Origin: DAIOEK01 sp036746315
Lineage (GTDB): Bacteria > Chloroflexota > Anaerolineae > Anaerolineales > Anaerolineaceae
Assembly: GCA_036746315.1 (NCBI GenBank)
Contig: DAIOEK010000011.1
Span: forward strand, 1 to 64,000
DNA length: 64,000 bases
Direction of reading: 5' to 3'
Both the position numbers and the translations under genes were made by a program. The notes beneath the pieces were generated by a model. That model was not told the origin of the DNA. It ran no database searches and was given only the letters and a program-made list of their open reading frames with translations. Positions within the stretch are counted from its first letter, which is position 1. Each line of letters opens with the position of its first letter. Shown piece by piece: positions 33,966 to 42,583 of the stretch.

Positions 33966-34751
33966 ATGACCGATAACATTCCTCTGCATGCTAAAAAATA
34001 CCCCATTCTGGATTTTGACCCCGCTCCCGAAGCGATCATCGAACCATCCCGCATCATTCGCCGGCGGGATTACTCCCCCCGGGTGGTCTTTTGTTTCTTT
34101 AATGAAGTGATCCATAATTTTGTCCAGCGCGGGCTGGCAAGGCAGGTTGACCGGTTGAAATCGGAGATGGGCGACAACCCCATCTACCAGGTGAATGGCG
34201 GGCAGGGAACCTGGATGCTGGTGCATCCGGGCGTGGGCGCACCGCTGGCTGCCGCCTTTATGGATGAAATGATAGCCCGCGGCTGCACGCAGTTCATCGC
34301 TTGTGGTGGCTGTGGTGTGCTCGATAAGTCCATCCCGGTGGGACATTTGCTGGTGCCGGTAGGCGCACTTCGCGATGAGGGCACTTCTTACGCCTACCAG
34401 CCGCCCGAATGGCAGGCTGCCCCCACCGAAAAAGCCCTGCATGCGGTTCACCGCACGTTGCAGGATCACCACGCTCCCTATGACGATGTCGTCACCTGGA
34501 CGACCGACGCCATCTATCGTGAGACCCGCGCGCTCACCAGCCTGCGCCTGAAGCAGGGCTGCCGCACGGTGGAAATGGAGACATCCGCTTTCTGCGCCGT
34601 TGCTGCTTTCCGTGGGGTGGAGTTTGCCCAGATACTGTATGGCGGCGACTCGGTGGCTGAATCCGGTTGGGATGCCCGTGACTGGATCTCCCGGGTGGAT
34701 ATCCGCGAGCGGATGCTCTGGCTGGCAGCCGAGGCGGTGCTGGGGATGTGA
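33966..34751 (+). CDS. Nucleoside phosphorylase (uridine phosphorylase-like)
   Basis: 261-residue member of the PNP/UDP phosphorylase family, which splits nucleosides with phosphate in salvage. Conserved features are VHPGVGAPLAAAFMDEM, ACGGCGVLDKSIPVGHLLVP, and the ribose-binding motif RTVEMETSAFCAVAAFRGVEFAQILYGGDSV. ASN or ASM substrate preference cannot be decided. The start is the Met before TDNIPLHAKK; no strong ribosome site is visible. Ends 2 nt before the stop of the convergent gene. Confidence 0.85.
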   Translation: MTDNIPLHAKKYPILDFDPAPEAIIEPSRIIRRRDYSPRVVFCFFNEVIHNFVQRGLARQVDRLKSEMGDNPIYQVNGGQGTWMLVHPGVGAPLAAAFMDEMIARGCTQFIACGGCGVLDKSIPVGHLLVPVGALRDEGTSYAYQPPEWQAAPTEKALHAVHRTLQDHHAPYDDVVTWTTDAIYRETRALTSLRLKQGCRTVEMETSAFCAVAAFRGVEFAQILYGGDSVAESGWDARDWISRVDIRERMLWLAAEAVLGM

Positions 34752-34753
34752 CC

Positions 34754-35728
34754 CTATTGGTTTACCATCCGCAGATTGCGCCTCTTCACAATTTCTTCAG
34801 CCAAAAAGAATACCAGAACGGTGATCACCGGCAGCAGCCGGGTGAAGATCAATAAAGTGTGTGTGCCCGCAATGGCGATGTTATAGATCGAAAACGGGAT
34901 GGCTTGAATAAGCAGGGCGCACCAGCGATATGCCCTGCGTTTGGTGAACAGGAAGATCAATGGCCAGAGGACGATGGAAATTTGCAGCACAACGCTCCAG
35001 CCCCGCAATGTCTCAAACGGATATTCATAAGTTCCCCCGCTGAAGTAGATGGTGTACATCAGGAGCAACCCCCCGATAATTCCCAGCAGGCTGGTTGAGA
35101 CGATGGCGGTCCAGAGCGGGTCTGCGACCTTTCGTAAAACATACCAGATCAGGGCGAGGATGGCTGCCAGCGCCACCACCCGGAAAATGTTTTCAGCGGG
35201 CTGGCTGGCTATGCTTTGTAATTCGGCTGCCTCGCTGGAATAACGATCCAGCATATAAGAACGCAGGATCGTCCCCAGGGTGGCGGGTAAAAGGTACAAC
35301 AACGCCGTAGGCTGTGCATGCCGCCGGTAAATGGGGTATGCGGCGGCGCATAATGCAATATGGATCCAGATAAGCAGCCGGGAAGAGAAATAATCCATGG
35401 CGGGCGTGTAAGCCAAATTTCTCGGGTAGAGCAGCAGCATCAATATTCCGACGATGCCGGGCAGCAGCAGTTGTGGAAATACGATCAGCAGGTATTCCAC
35501 CCATGCCATGGAACGATGCACCCGTTTCATCTGCCGTCCCAATTCCTGCGGATCACCCATCTCATGCGCCAGGCGTTCCTGCCGCCGGGTGCTGTCTGCA
35601 CCCAATGCCGGGTCGTTTTCCCCTTCGGCGATATGGGCGGAAATCTCCTCCAGTAACTCGGATTTTTCCTCTCTGTTGATGCCTTTGATCGACTCGGAGT
35701 ACTGTTGCATATATTTGCTTATGTTCAT
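34754..35728 (-). CDS. HAAS-domain (DUF1700-like) multi-pass membrane protein
   Basis: 324 residues. The N-terminal 70 residues match the HAAS layout: YMQQYSESIKGINREEKSELLEEISAHIAEGE then LAHEMGDPQELGRQM. About seven membrane segments follow. HAAS proteins are typically encoded right after PadR-type regulators and are thought to help sense or sequester them, but this is not settled. Here the ATG overlaps the PadR stop by 4 nt, strongly indicating a functional pair. The C terminus is basic. Confidence 0.75.
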   Translation of the reverse strand: MNISKYMQQYSESIKGINREEKSELLEEISAHIAEGENDPALGADSTRRQERLAHEMGDPQELGRQMKRVHRSMAWVEYLLIVFPQLLLPGIVGILMLLLYPRNLAYTPAMDYFSSRLLIWIHIALCAAAYPIYRRHAQPTALLYLLPATLGTILRSYMLDRYSSEAAELQSIASQPAENIFRVVALAAILALIWYVLRKVADPLWTAIVSTSLLGIIGGLLLMYTIYFSGGTYEYPFETLRGWSVVLQISIVLWPLIFLFTKRRAYRWCALLIQAIPFSIYNIAIAGTHTLLIFTRLLPVITVLVFFLAEEIVKRRNLRMVNQ

Positions 35729-36075
35729 CGTGTTCCCCCCGGTGTGGGTTGAAACTTCAGAAAAGGCATTAATTCGGTAACGAACTGCCTCCATTCCTGT
35801 TGCCCTTTGGCAAGCCGCTGTTGCCCGTGTTGGGTGATGGAATAGATCTTTTTCCGGCGTTGACCCGGTGATTCCACCCATTCCGCTTCCACCAGTTTTT
35901 CCTGCTCCATTTCGTGCAGGGTCGGGTAAAGCAGCGCCGCGGTCATGGTGAAGTATCCCTGGCTGCGCTCTTCCAGCTCGCGCATGATGGCGTAGCCGTG
36001 CCGCGGACCTTCGTTGAGGATGCCCAGGATGAGGAGTGGGGTGCTCCCTTTACGTACCTGTTGGATTTCAGCCAT
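35725..36075 (-). CDS. PadR-family transcriptional regulator
   Basis: 116-residue winged-helix repressor. The characteristic pattern is LLILGILNEGPRHGYAIMRELEERSQGYF then LYPTLHEMEQEKLVEAEW and RKKIYSITQHGQQRL. The start at 36075 has GGAGG 8 nt upstream. PadR proteins usually repress their own operon; twin TTATATATAA palindromes lie directly upstream. Ligand unknown. Confidence 0.9.
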   Translation of the reverse strand: MAEIQQVRKGSTPLLILGILNEGPRHGYAIMRELEERSQGYFTMTAALLYPTLHEMEQEKLVEAEWVESPGQRRKKIYSITQHGQQRLAKGQQEWRQFVTELMPFLKFQPTPGGTR

Positions 36076-36088
36076 GTTTTGCCTCCGT

Positions 36089-36113
36089 TTATATATAATA
36101 TAGTTATATATAA
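36089..36113 (-). promoter_or_regulatory. Twin palindromes and AT-rich promoter of the padR operon
   Basis: TTATATATAA occurs at 36089-36098 and again at 36104-36113, each a perfect palindrome, 15 bp apart. The -10 region must lie within this AT block, so a bound repressor would block it. Autoregulation by PadR is inferred. Confidence 0.5.
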
Positions 36114-36247
36114 TTTTATTACTTAATGCAAGTCCCAATTTTTACTGCTCTGCTCGCGCTCATATATTCTTCCAACCAATCGTTAATGGAATTCTTGCAA
36201 TGAAGGCTTATCCTGAAACTGAAATTAAGGTTTGAGGAGATGATCCT

Positions 36248-38119
36248 ATGTCAAAAATAGTCGGAATTGATCTGGGCACTACCAACAGTGTTGTTTCTGT
36301 AATGGAAGCCGGTAACCCGGTGGTGATTTCCACCGCCGAAGGTTCCCGCTTATTGCCATCGGTGGTTGCCTTTACCAGGAATAACGAAAGACTGGTTGGA
36401 CAGCAGGCAAAACGCCAGGCGGTTGTCAACCCCGAAAATACCATTTATTCCATCAAGCGCTTCATGGGCAGACGCTTCGACGAAGTGGATGCGGAACGCA
36501 AGATGGTGCCCTACAGCATTGTAAAGGGTGCGCAGGGCGATGTGCGCGTCAAGATCCCCGTCAACGGCAAGGAATACACCCCGCAGGAGATCTCAGCCAT
36601 GATCCTCGGCAAGCTCAAGGCGGATGCCGAGGCATATCTGGGCGAGCCTGTTACCCAGGCGGTGATCACCGTGCCGGCCTACTTCAATGACAGCCAGCGC
36701 CAGGCAACCAAGGATGCCGGCAAGATCGCCGGGTTGGAGGTGCTGCGCATCATCAACGAACCTACCGCATCCGCTCTCGCTTACGGTCTGGATAAGAAAA
36801 CCAACGAGCGCATCCTGGTGTTCGACCTGGGGGGCGGTACGTTCGATGTGTCCATTCTGGATGTGGGCGAGGGCGTGGTGGAAGTGAAAGCCACCAACGG
36901 CGATACCCACCTGGGCGGTGATGACTGGGACGAGGTGATCGTCCACTGGGCAGCCGATGAATTCAAAAAAGATCATGGCATTGATCTTCGCCAGGATCGT
37001 CAGGCGTTGCAGCGACTGCGCGAGGCGTCCGAAAAAGCCAAGATCGAGCTCTCCACGCTGTTGGAGACGGAGATCAATCTGCCCTATATCACGGCGGATG
37101 CCAACGGTCCCAAGCACTTGCAGCTCAAACTCACCCGTGCGCAATTCGAGCACATGACCGGTGAACTGCTGGATCGCTGCCGAAAGCCTTTCGAGAGTGC
37201 CATCAAGGATGCCGGCATCAAGGCAGCCGATATCGACGAAGTCGTTCTGGTGGGTGGTTCCACACGTATGCCGATGGTTCAAGACCTGGTCCGTTCACTG
37301 GTGAACAAGGACCCTAACAAGGGTGTCAACCCCGATGAGGTGGTCTCCGTCGGAGCCGCCATTCAGGGCGGTGTGTTGGGCGGACAGGTGAAGGATGTTC
37401 TGTTGCTGGATGTGACCCCGCTTACCCTGGGTCTGGAGACGCTGGGTGGGGTGATGACCCCGCTCATCGAGCGCAACACCACCATCCCGGTGCGCAAGTC
37501 GGAGGTCTTCTCCACCGCGGAAGACAACCAGACCGCCGTGGATATCCACGTCTTGCAGGGCGAGCGTCCGATGGCAGCCGACAACATGACCCTGGGGCGC
37601 TTCCGCCTGGATGGCATTCCCACCGCTCCGCGCGGTATGCCGCAGGTCGAGGTGACCTTCGATATCGACGCCAACGGCATTTTGAATGTCACCGCCAGGG
37701 ATAAGGCAACCGGCAAGGAGCAGAAGGTGACCATCACTGCCAGCACCAACCTGGATAAGAAGGATATCGACCGCATGGTGGAGCAGGCAAACTCCAACCG
37801 CGCCGAGGATCAGCGCCGCAAGGAATTGATCGAGACCCGGAACATGGCGGACAGTGCCGTGTACCAGACCGAGAAAACCATTCGTGACCTGGGCGGCAAG
37901 CTCGATCAGGCGGACAAATCCCGGCTGGAAGGGCTGGTCAACACCGTCAAAGAGACCATGCAGCGCGATGATCCGCAAGCCATCAAACAGACTGTGAACG
38001 ATTTGCAGCAGGCGCTGGGTGAAATGCACCAGCAGCCGGGCGAAGGAACGCCCCCGCCTTCTGATGGCGGTCAGTCCGGCGGCGACGATGTCGTTGAAGG
38101 TGAATTCAAGAGTGTCTAA
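36248..38119 (+). CDS. dnaK: Chaperone DnaK (Hsp70)
   Basis: 623-residue Hsp70 chaperone. Nucleotide-binding domain: GIDLGTTNSVVSVMEAG at the start, AYFNDSQRQATKDAG, VFDLGGGTFDVSILDVG and VVLVGGSTRMPMVQ. Substrate domain from about residue 385 (DVTPLTLGLETLGGVMTPLIE), helical lid, and an acidic/Gly/Pro-rich tail ending DDVVEGEFKSV. GAGGAGAT precedes the ATG. No grpE, dnaJ or hrcA is adjacent and no CIRCE operator was found upstream, so it may be a stand-alone or second copy. Confidence 0.96.
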   Translation: MSKIVGIDLGTTNSVVSVMEAGNPVVISTAEGSRLLPSVVAFTRNNERLVGQQAKRQAVVNPENTIYSIKRFMGRRFDEVDAERKMVPYSIVKGAQGDVRVKIPVNGKEYTPQEISAMILGKLKADAEAYLGEPVTQAVITVPAYFNDSQRQATKDAGKIAGLEVLRIINEPTASALAYGLDKKTNERILVFDLGGGTFDVSILDVGEGVVEVKATNGDTHLGGDDWDEVIVHWAADEFKKDHGIDLRQDRQALQRLREASEKAKIELSTLLETEINLPYITADANGPKHLQLKLTRAQFEHMTGELLDRCRKPFESAIKDAGIKAADIDEVVLVGGSTRMPMVQDLVRSLVNKDPNKGVNPDEVVSVGAAIQGGVLGGQVKDVLLLDVTPLTLGLETLGGVMTPLIERNTTIPVRKSEVFSTAEDNQTAVDIHVLQGERPMAADNMTLGRFRLDGIPTAPRGMPQVEVTFDIDANGILNVTARDKATGKEQKVTITASTNLDKKDIDRMVEQANSNRAEDQRRKELIETRNMADSAVYQTEKTIRDLGGKLDQADKSRLEGLVNTVKETMQRDDPQAIKQTVNDLQQALGEMHQQPGEGTPPPSDGGQSGGDDVVEGEFKSV

Positions 38120-38127
38120 AAGAAACG

Positions 38128-38157
38128 AACCGGTGGTCCCTATAAGGACCGCCGGTT
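38128..38157 (+). terminator. Hairpin after dnaK
   Basis: AACCGGTGGTCC and GGACCGCCGGTT form a 12-bp stem with one G-U pair and a 6-nt loop. The T-tract afterwards is poor. Confidence 0.6.
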
Positions 38158-38194
38158 GCTCATTTCATGCGAATGTATCATCAGCCGGGGCAGC

Positions 38195-38737
38195 CTATCG
38201 CTGCTCCGCCTGGAACTCGCCCGCCAGGATGCCGTAGACCAGTTCATCATACCGGCGTCCGTGCAGCAGAATCCGTTCGCGCAGCCGTCCCTCGCACTGC
38301 ATGCCGAGCCTGTCCATCACCCGCCTGGAGGCGGCGTTATCTGCATGGCAGTAAGCCGTCACGCGGTGTGCGTTCAACTGGCGGAAGGCATACCTCAGGG
38401 CAGCTCGTGCGCCCTCGGTGGCGTATCCGTTTCCCCAGTGTGCCGGATGTAGTGACCAGCCGATCATCCATTCATCGTCTCCCGCCGGGTTGAACTTGAG
38501 GGTCAACCGTCCGCACAGGCGGTCTTCCGGTGGTACCGTGATGACCAGCTTGTAGATTTTCCTGGGATTCTCAGCTGCCCATTCCAGGGCACCTTCCAGC
38601 CTGTAGCGGATGTCTGCTTCCGTCAATTCTCCCGGTTCGTACTGCTGCACCAGTGGGCTCATGTCCATTTCCAGCAGCGCTTCCAGGTCGTCTGCGCGGA
38701 ATTCTCTAATCTTTAATCGGGGGGTGATCAATTCCAT
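38195..38737 (-). CDS. GNAT-family N-acetyltransferase (RimJ/RimL type)
   Basis: 180 residues. N-terminal ITPRLKIREFRADDLEALLEMD is typical of the RimL branch. Acetyl-CoA-binding region is WGNGYATEGARAALRYAFRQL, followed by HRVTAYCHADNAASRRVMDRLGM. The substrate could be a protein N terminus or a small molecule. The start at 38737 is preferred because TATACT ends 6 nt upstream; a Met nine codons earlier is inside that promoter. Confidence 0.85.
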   Translation of the reverse strand: MELITPRLKIREFRADDLEALLEMDMSPLVQQYEPGELTEADIRYRLEGALEWAAENPRKIYKLVITVPPEDRLCGRLTLKFNPAGDDEWMIGWSLHPAHWGNGYATEGARAALRYAFRQLNAHRVTAYCHADNAASRRVMDRLGMQCEGRLRERILLHGRRYDELVYGILAGEFQAEQR

Positions 38738-38743
38738 GCGGAT

Positions 38744-38749
38744 AGTATA
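38744..38749 (-). promoter_or_regulatory. -10 box of the GNAT gene, probably leaderless
   Basis: TATACT ends 6 nt before the ATG at 38737; no ribosome site is present. Confidence 0.55.
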
Positions 38750-38761
38750 CCTGAAAAGCAG

Positions 38762-38841
38762 CATCCCTTCCGAACCGGGAAGGGGTCGGGGGATGGACTA
38801 AAACTATTGTAAATCTAATAGAAAATAAGATGCAATTGCCC
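38762..38841. repeat. Intergenic repeat of about 75 bp, copy A
   Basis: Shares CATCCCTTCC, GTCGGGGGAT, GTAAATC-AATA and GATGC, in the same order and spacing, with 41051-41128. CCCTTCC and GGAAGGG within it can pair. It lies between the divergent GNAT and C39-TPR genes. Confidence 0.65.
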
Positions 38842-38884
38842 GGACCTGAAAAGGGACGTCAGTAAACTGAATTTTGCCGGGTAG

Positions 38885-38890
38885 TATAAT
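38885..38890 (+). promoter_or_regulatory. -10 box of the C39-TPR gene, probably leaderless
   Basis: Consensus TATAAT ends 6 nt before the ATG at 38897; no ribosome site is present. Confidence 0.6.
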
Positions 38891-38896
38891 AGCCGC

Positions 38897-40189
38897 ATGA
38901 AAATCAGGTTGAAACAATTTTTCGCCGGAGCCATCGGAATGGTACTCGTGCTGTCGGCGGTCGTCTTTCTTGTGCCATCACTGCGCGAAAGGGTTTTGAT
39001 CAAATTCGATGAAACCCGGGCGCAGATCAAATATGCGCTTAATCCTCCCGAAAAGGTCGTTTTTGCGCCTCAGGAACAGGAAGTCGCCGCGATCGTCAGG
39101 CAAACCATGACGGCACTCGCCCCGACGGCGACCCTGACCCCCACACCATCCACGCCGGTACCCACTATGACGCCCACCATCACCCCCACCCCGCTGCCCG
39201 GGCAGGTAAAACTGGAAGGTATCACCTTCCAATCCCAGCGCGGCATGTGGAATTATTGCGCCCCGGCAAACCTGTCCATGGCGCTCTCGTATTGGGGATA
39301 TGAAGACTACATCCTCAATATCGGGAACTGGCTGAAACCCTACAGCAAGGATAAGAACGTCATGCCTTACGAAATGCAGGCGTTTACCAAAGAAGTCGCC
39401 GGGTTGAAAGCAGTTGTCAGAGTCGGCGGTGACCTGTCTGTGCTCAAGAAGTTCATCGCCAACGGTTTCCCCGTCCTGATCGAGAAGAGCGAAGTGCTCC
39501 ACGGTGAATATGGACCGGGCTCCACTGGCTGGATGGGGCATTACATGGTATTCAATGGTTATGATGACGCCAGGAGTGTTCTGATCGGGCAGGATTCCTT
39601 GAGCGGTCCCGATGCTGAATTCTCGTATGACGATCTGGAGCGGGATTGGCGGGGATTCAATTACATCTACCTGGTTGTTTACCCGGCGGAGAAGGAGCAG
39701 CAGGTCTTCGACCTGTTGGGCGACCAGCAGGATGAAACGGCGAATTACGAATATGCCGCGCTCAAGGCTGCCAACGAAGTGCTGGGGTTGAGCGGACGTG
39801 ACCAGTTCTTTGCCTATTTCAACCGTGGCACCAACCTGGTGGCTTTACAGGACTACGCTACGGCCGCGCAGATGTATGATGAAGCATTCGCCATCTACCC
39901 CGATATTCCCGAAGATGACCGTCCCTATCGGGCGTTATGGTATCAAACCGGACCGTATTATGCTTATTACCATACCGGCAGGTATTGGGATGTGATCACG
40001 CTGGCTACCACCACCCTGGATGCCATGTCCGAACCGATGCTCGAAGAAAGCTACTACTGGCGGGCGCGGGCGGAACTGGCGTTGGGCGACACCGTGGGGG
40101 CGGAAAAAGACCTTCGCCTGGCGCTGAAATACCATGAAGATTTTGCACCTGCCGTACAGATGCTGGCCGAAATGGGCTACGACTCTTGA
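38897..40189 (+). CDS. Membrane-anchored C39-like peptidase with TPR tail
   Basis: 430 residues. An N-terminal signal anchor (about 8-28) is followed by a Thr/Pro-rich stalk (about 75-105). The C39-like domain has Cys in MWNYCAPANLSMALSYWG and His in GWMGHYMVFNGYDDARSVLIG. From about residue 295 TPR-type repeats appear (FFAYFNRGTNLVALQDYATAAQMYDEAF, then YYWRARAELALGDTVGAEKDL). Predicted to act outside the membrane. C39-like domains of this type are widespread in Chloroflexota-like genomes and mostly uncharacterised. Shares no close sequence with the C39-like protein at 31159 outside the catalytic motifs. Confidence 0.75.
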   Translation: MKIRLKQFFAGAIGMVLVLSAVVFLVPSLRERVLIKFDETRAQIKYALNPPEKVVFAPQEQEVAAIVRQTMTALAPTATLTPTPSTPVPTMTPTITPTPLPGQVKLEGITFQSQRGMWNYCAPANLSMALSYWGYEDYILNIGNWLKPYSKDKNVMPYEMQAFTKEVAGLKAVVRVGGDLSVLKKFIANGFPVLIEKSEVLHGEYGPGSTGWMGHYMVFNGYDDARSVLIGQDSLSGPDAEFSYDDLERDWRGFNYIYLVVYPAEKEQQVFDLLGDQQDETANYEYAALKAANEVLGLSGRDQFFAYFNRGTNLVALQDYATAAQMYDEAFAIYPDIPEDDRPYRALWYQTGPYYAYYHTGRYWDVITLATTTLDAMSEPMLEESYYWRARAELALGDTVGAEKDLRLALKYHEDFAPAVQMLAEMGYDS

Positions 40190-40199
40190 GTGGAGCGCG

Positions 40200-40895
40200 T
40201 CAGCGCAGCCGTTGCCGGGAACGGTGGGCGTGCAGCGCCATCGTAGCGATATACCACGCGCGCAGAATTTGCAGGTACATCTTGATGCGGTTGAATATCC
40301 CCCGCACTGACCCCCGGTGGATTTCGCTGGGCGGGTGGCTGACGCCGAACAGGGGAATATACCGTGAGCGCCATTTCTCCTGCCGCGAAGCAACGGATAA
40401 CACCGTCTCGATCCCGTAACCGGCTGAAGCTTCAAAGTTCAGCCGCATGAACAGATCGCGGCGGATGCAGCGCTGCCCGGAAAGCCAGGGGGTGATCCAG
40501 TGCGAGAAGTCCGATGCCCAGTGACCCTGCTTGAATTGCCCCACGGTCATATCCAGGTTTCCCCGAATGACCGGCTGGCACAGGTAATCGATATGTCTGG
40601 CTTCCAGACCGTGCAGGTCTGCGTCCAGCATCAGGATGTAAGGTGCCGTTGCCTGTTGCAGTGCCAGCAACACGGATTGTCCCTTGCCCAAATTCTCTGC
40701 GTTTGAAATCAGGTGAATTCTGGGGTCCTCTGTCTGGCATGCCGTCACGACATCCGCAGTGCGATCGGACGATCCGTCATTGACCACCAGGATTTCCCGG
40801 ATGTAGGGAATTTCCCGCAGCAGGGATAAAACCGTCGCAATACGGGTCGATTCATTAAAAGCAGGAATGATTACACTAATTGGATTTGTGCTCAT
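40200..40895 (-). CDS. Family 2 glycosyltransferase
   Basis: 231-residue GT-A fold transferase. Nucleotide-sugar motifs are ISVIIPAFNESTRIATVLSLL and ILVVNDGSSDRTADVV; the metal-binding DxD is in YILMLDADLHGL. Acceptor region includes GQRCIRRDLFMRL. The C terminus is short, basic and partly hydrophobic without clear membrane helices. Substrate unknown, similar to dolichyl-phosphate-mannose-synthase-like enzymes. Not clustered with other glycan genes. Confidence 0.85.
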   Translation of the reverse strand: MSTNPISVIIPAFNESTRIATVLSLLREIPYIREILVVNDGSSDRTADVVTACQTEDPRIHLISNAENLGKGQSVLLALQQATAPYILMLDADLHGLEARHIDYLCQPVIRGNLDMTVGQFKQGHWASDFSHWITPWLSGQRCIRRDLFMRLNFEASAGYGIETVLSVASRQEKWRSRYIPLFGVSHPPSEIHRGSVRGIFNRIKMYLQILRAWYIATMALHAHRSRQRLR

Positions 40896-40904
40896 AAGCC
40901 CGCG

Positions 40905-40910
40905 ATTCTA
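40905..40910 (-). promoter_or_regulatory. -10 box of the glycosyltransferase gene, probably leaderless
   Basis: TAGAAT ends 9 nt before the ATG at 40895; no ribosome site is visible. Confidence 0.45.
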
Positions 40911-41050
40911 ACATGGAAATGCCTCTCAAAACCTATCATATACAGACATTGGAGCTTTTTCAACCTCTGGTATAGGAATTGTGACGAAAACGGGTGTTCT
41001 TCAGGGCAATCGCATCCAAATTTATTTATTCTACAAAGGAACAATTTTTT

Positions 41051-41128
41051 CATCCCTTCCCGCTTTGGAAAGTCGGGGGATAGGCAAAAACCATCGTAAA
41101 TCCAATAAAAACAGGATGCCCCCGCCCT
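41051..41128. repeat. Intergenic repeat of about 75 bp, copy B
   Basis: Aligned to 38762-38841: CATCCCTTCC, GTCGGGGGAT, ATCGTAAATCCAATAAAAAC and GGATGC. Same orientation on the plus strand. It occupies the middle of the 40896-41217 gap, again between divergent genes; the rest of that gap is AT-rich with no gene. Confidence 0.65.
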
Positions 41129-41137
41129 GGGGTGTTC

Positions 41138-41165
41138 TTGACAGGCTTTGATTATGGTATATACT
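41138..41165 (+). promoter_or_regulatory. Promoter of the surface stalk protein gene
   Basis: TTGACA (41138-41143) and TATACT (41160-41165) are 16 nt apart. A leader of about 45 nt with AAGGG follows, so this is a conventional transcript. Confidence 0.7.
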
Positions 41166-41217
41166 GTCATTAATCTCGGGGTGAGAGGCTGTATTAATTT
41201 AACAAAGGGCTGATGAG

Positions 41218-42570
41218 ATGAAAGCATCTATTTGGAATATCCTGACGATCTTGTTTATTACCGGTACGGTGGTTTTGGCGGTCATCTTTGGGGTGATCTT
41301 CCTGATGCCGAACCAGGTTTTGCCTGCCGGCATGCGTCCCATCAGCCTGCCGCCGACGTTGGCGCTGCCAACCGCCACCGAAACGCCGCTGGTATTTTTC
41401 CCTCCCACCTGGACCAAGACTTCCATGCCAACCACGGCTGCCCCCACTGCCACCAAGACCTTTACAACAACGGTGGCTGCCTTCCCGACCGAGACGCCTG
41501 AAACGGCAATGACCGAAACGCCGACCACAACGCAAACGACCACTCTCACCGCCACCCGCACAAGTACGAAATCTGGGGTGATCATTATTATTAATGGCAC
41601 GGCAAAGTCGGCTACTGCTACCAAAACCACCAAGCCTACCAAGACGCCGACCCCCAAGCCCACCAAAACACCAGGTGGATTGCCTGAATTTGCTGCCGTC
41701 GATGATTATGCTGATGTGGGTGTCGCTCCCTCTTCGGTGACTATTGACGTGATCGCCAACGATTATCACTTCCCCGATCTGCCGATCCGCATTGCCACTT
41801 TCCTGAAGTATCCCAAGCACGGTACGATCGAAAAGGTATCCAACACGGATGTCAAATACAAACCGGATGCCGGATTTACCGGGTTGGATACGTTTGTATA
41901 TAAGATGACCGATGAACCGGGATCGGTCGATTCTGCGACGGTTTATGTGTTGGTCGGTTCCGGAATGAGCTGGCCCACAGCCATCACCTTGAGCAGTGAT
42001 ACGATCGTCGAAAACACTCCGGCAGGGGCGACCATCGGTTCCATGAGCACCACGGATGGCTCTGCTCCCTATACCTATAAGCTGGTCTCCGGCACGGGCG
42101 ATACGAACAATGGTTACTTCACTTTAACCACGGCTGGTGTATTGAAGTCGCAGACTTCCTTCAACTATGAAAGTACACCCACGCTCTCAATTCGGGTCAG
42201 ATCGACCGATTCGTACGGTCTGTTCGTCGAAGAGCGCTTCCTGATCTATGTTACCAATGTAAATGAAGCTCCTTCGATTACCTACATGACCCTGCCTACT
42301 GCTGTGGTCGGTTCGGAATACAGCGGGCTGGTCAGAGCAAACGACCCGGATAGCGGGGATTCGTTGGCATTTTCCTGTGTTGCTGCACCCAGCTGGTTGA
42401 TGTGTAATGCAGATGGCACCCTTACCGGAACGGTGACGGGGTCTGCTGGTACGGTTGCATTGACAGCTCGGGTGCAAGATCTTGCCGGGTTGTACGATGT
42501 CGAGCCAGGGTCCATCACGGTGGTCGAACCGACGCCGACCCGCACGCCTACATCAACGCCCACCACATAA
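41218..42570 (+). CDS. Anchored surface protein with Thr/Pro stalk and cadherin-like domains
   Basis: 450 residues. N-terminal anchor helix (about 7-30) is followed by a Thr/Pro-rich stalk to about residue 152, interrupted by a GVIIIINGTAK segment. Three beta-sandwich modules follow: a Big/cadherin-like domain (about 158-248, DDYADVGVAPSSVTIDVIANDY and GFTGLDTFVYKMTDE), a cadherin-type repeat (about 255-345, LSSDTIVENTPAGATIGSMS to IYVTNVNEAP) and a putative Ig-like module with RANDPDSGDSL and LTGTVTGSAGTVAL. The tail is again Thr/Pro-rich. No sorting signal is seen. Probably adhesive or structural. Confidence 0.75.
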   Translation: MKASIWNILTILFITGTVVLAVIFGVIFLMPNQVLPAGMRPISLPPTLALPTATETPLVFFPPTWTKTSMPTTAAPTATKTFTTTVAAFPTETPETAMTETPTTTQTTTLTATRTSTKSGVIIIINGTAKSATATKTTKPTKTPTPKPTKTPGGLPEFAAVDDYADVGVAPSSVTIDVIANDYHFPDLPIRIATFLKYPKHGTIEKVSNTDVKYKPDAGFTGLDTFVYKMTDEPGSVDSATVYVLVGSGMSWPTAITLSSDTIVENTPAGATIGSMSTTDGSAPYTYKLVSGTGDTNNGYFTLTTAGVLKSQTSFNYESTPTLSIRVRSTDSYGLFVEERFLIYVTNVNEAPSITYMTLPTAVVGSEYSGLVRANDPDSGDSLAFSCVAAPSWLMCNADGTLTGTVTGSAGTVALTARVQDLAGLYDVEPGSITVVEPTPTRTPTSTPTT

Positions 42571-42583
42571 ACAAGCATATTCT

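Noticed and set aside
36139..36247. CIRCE/HrcA operator upstream of dnaK
   Set aside because: The conserved TTAGCACTC/GAGTGCTAA inverted repeat is absent.
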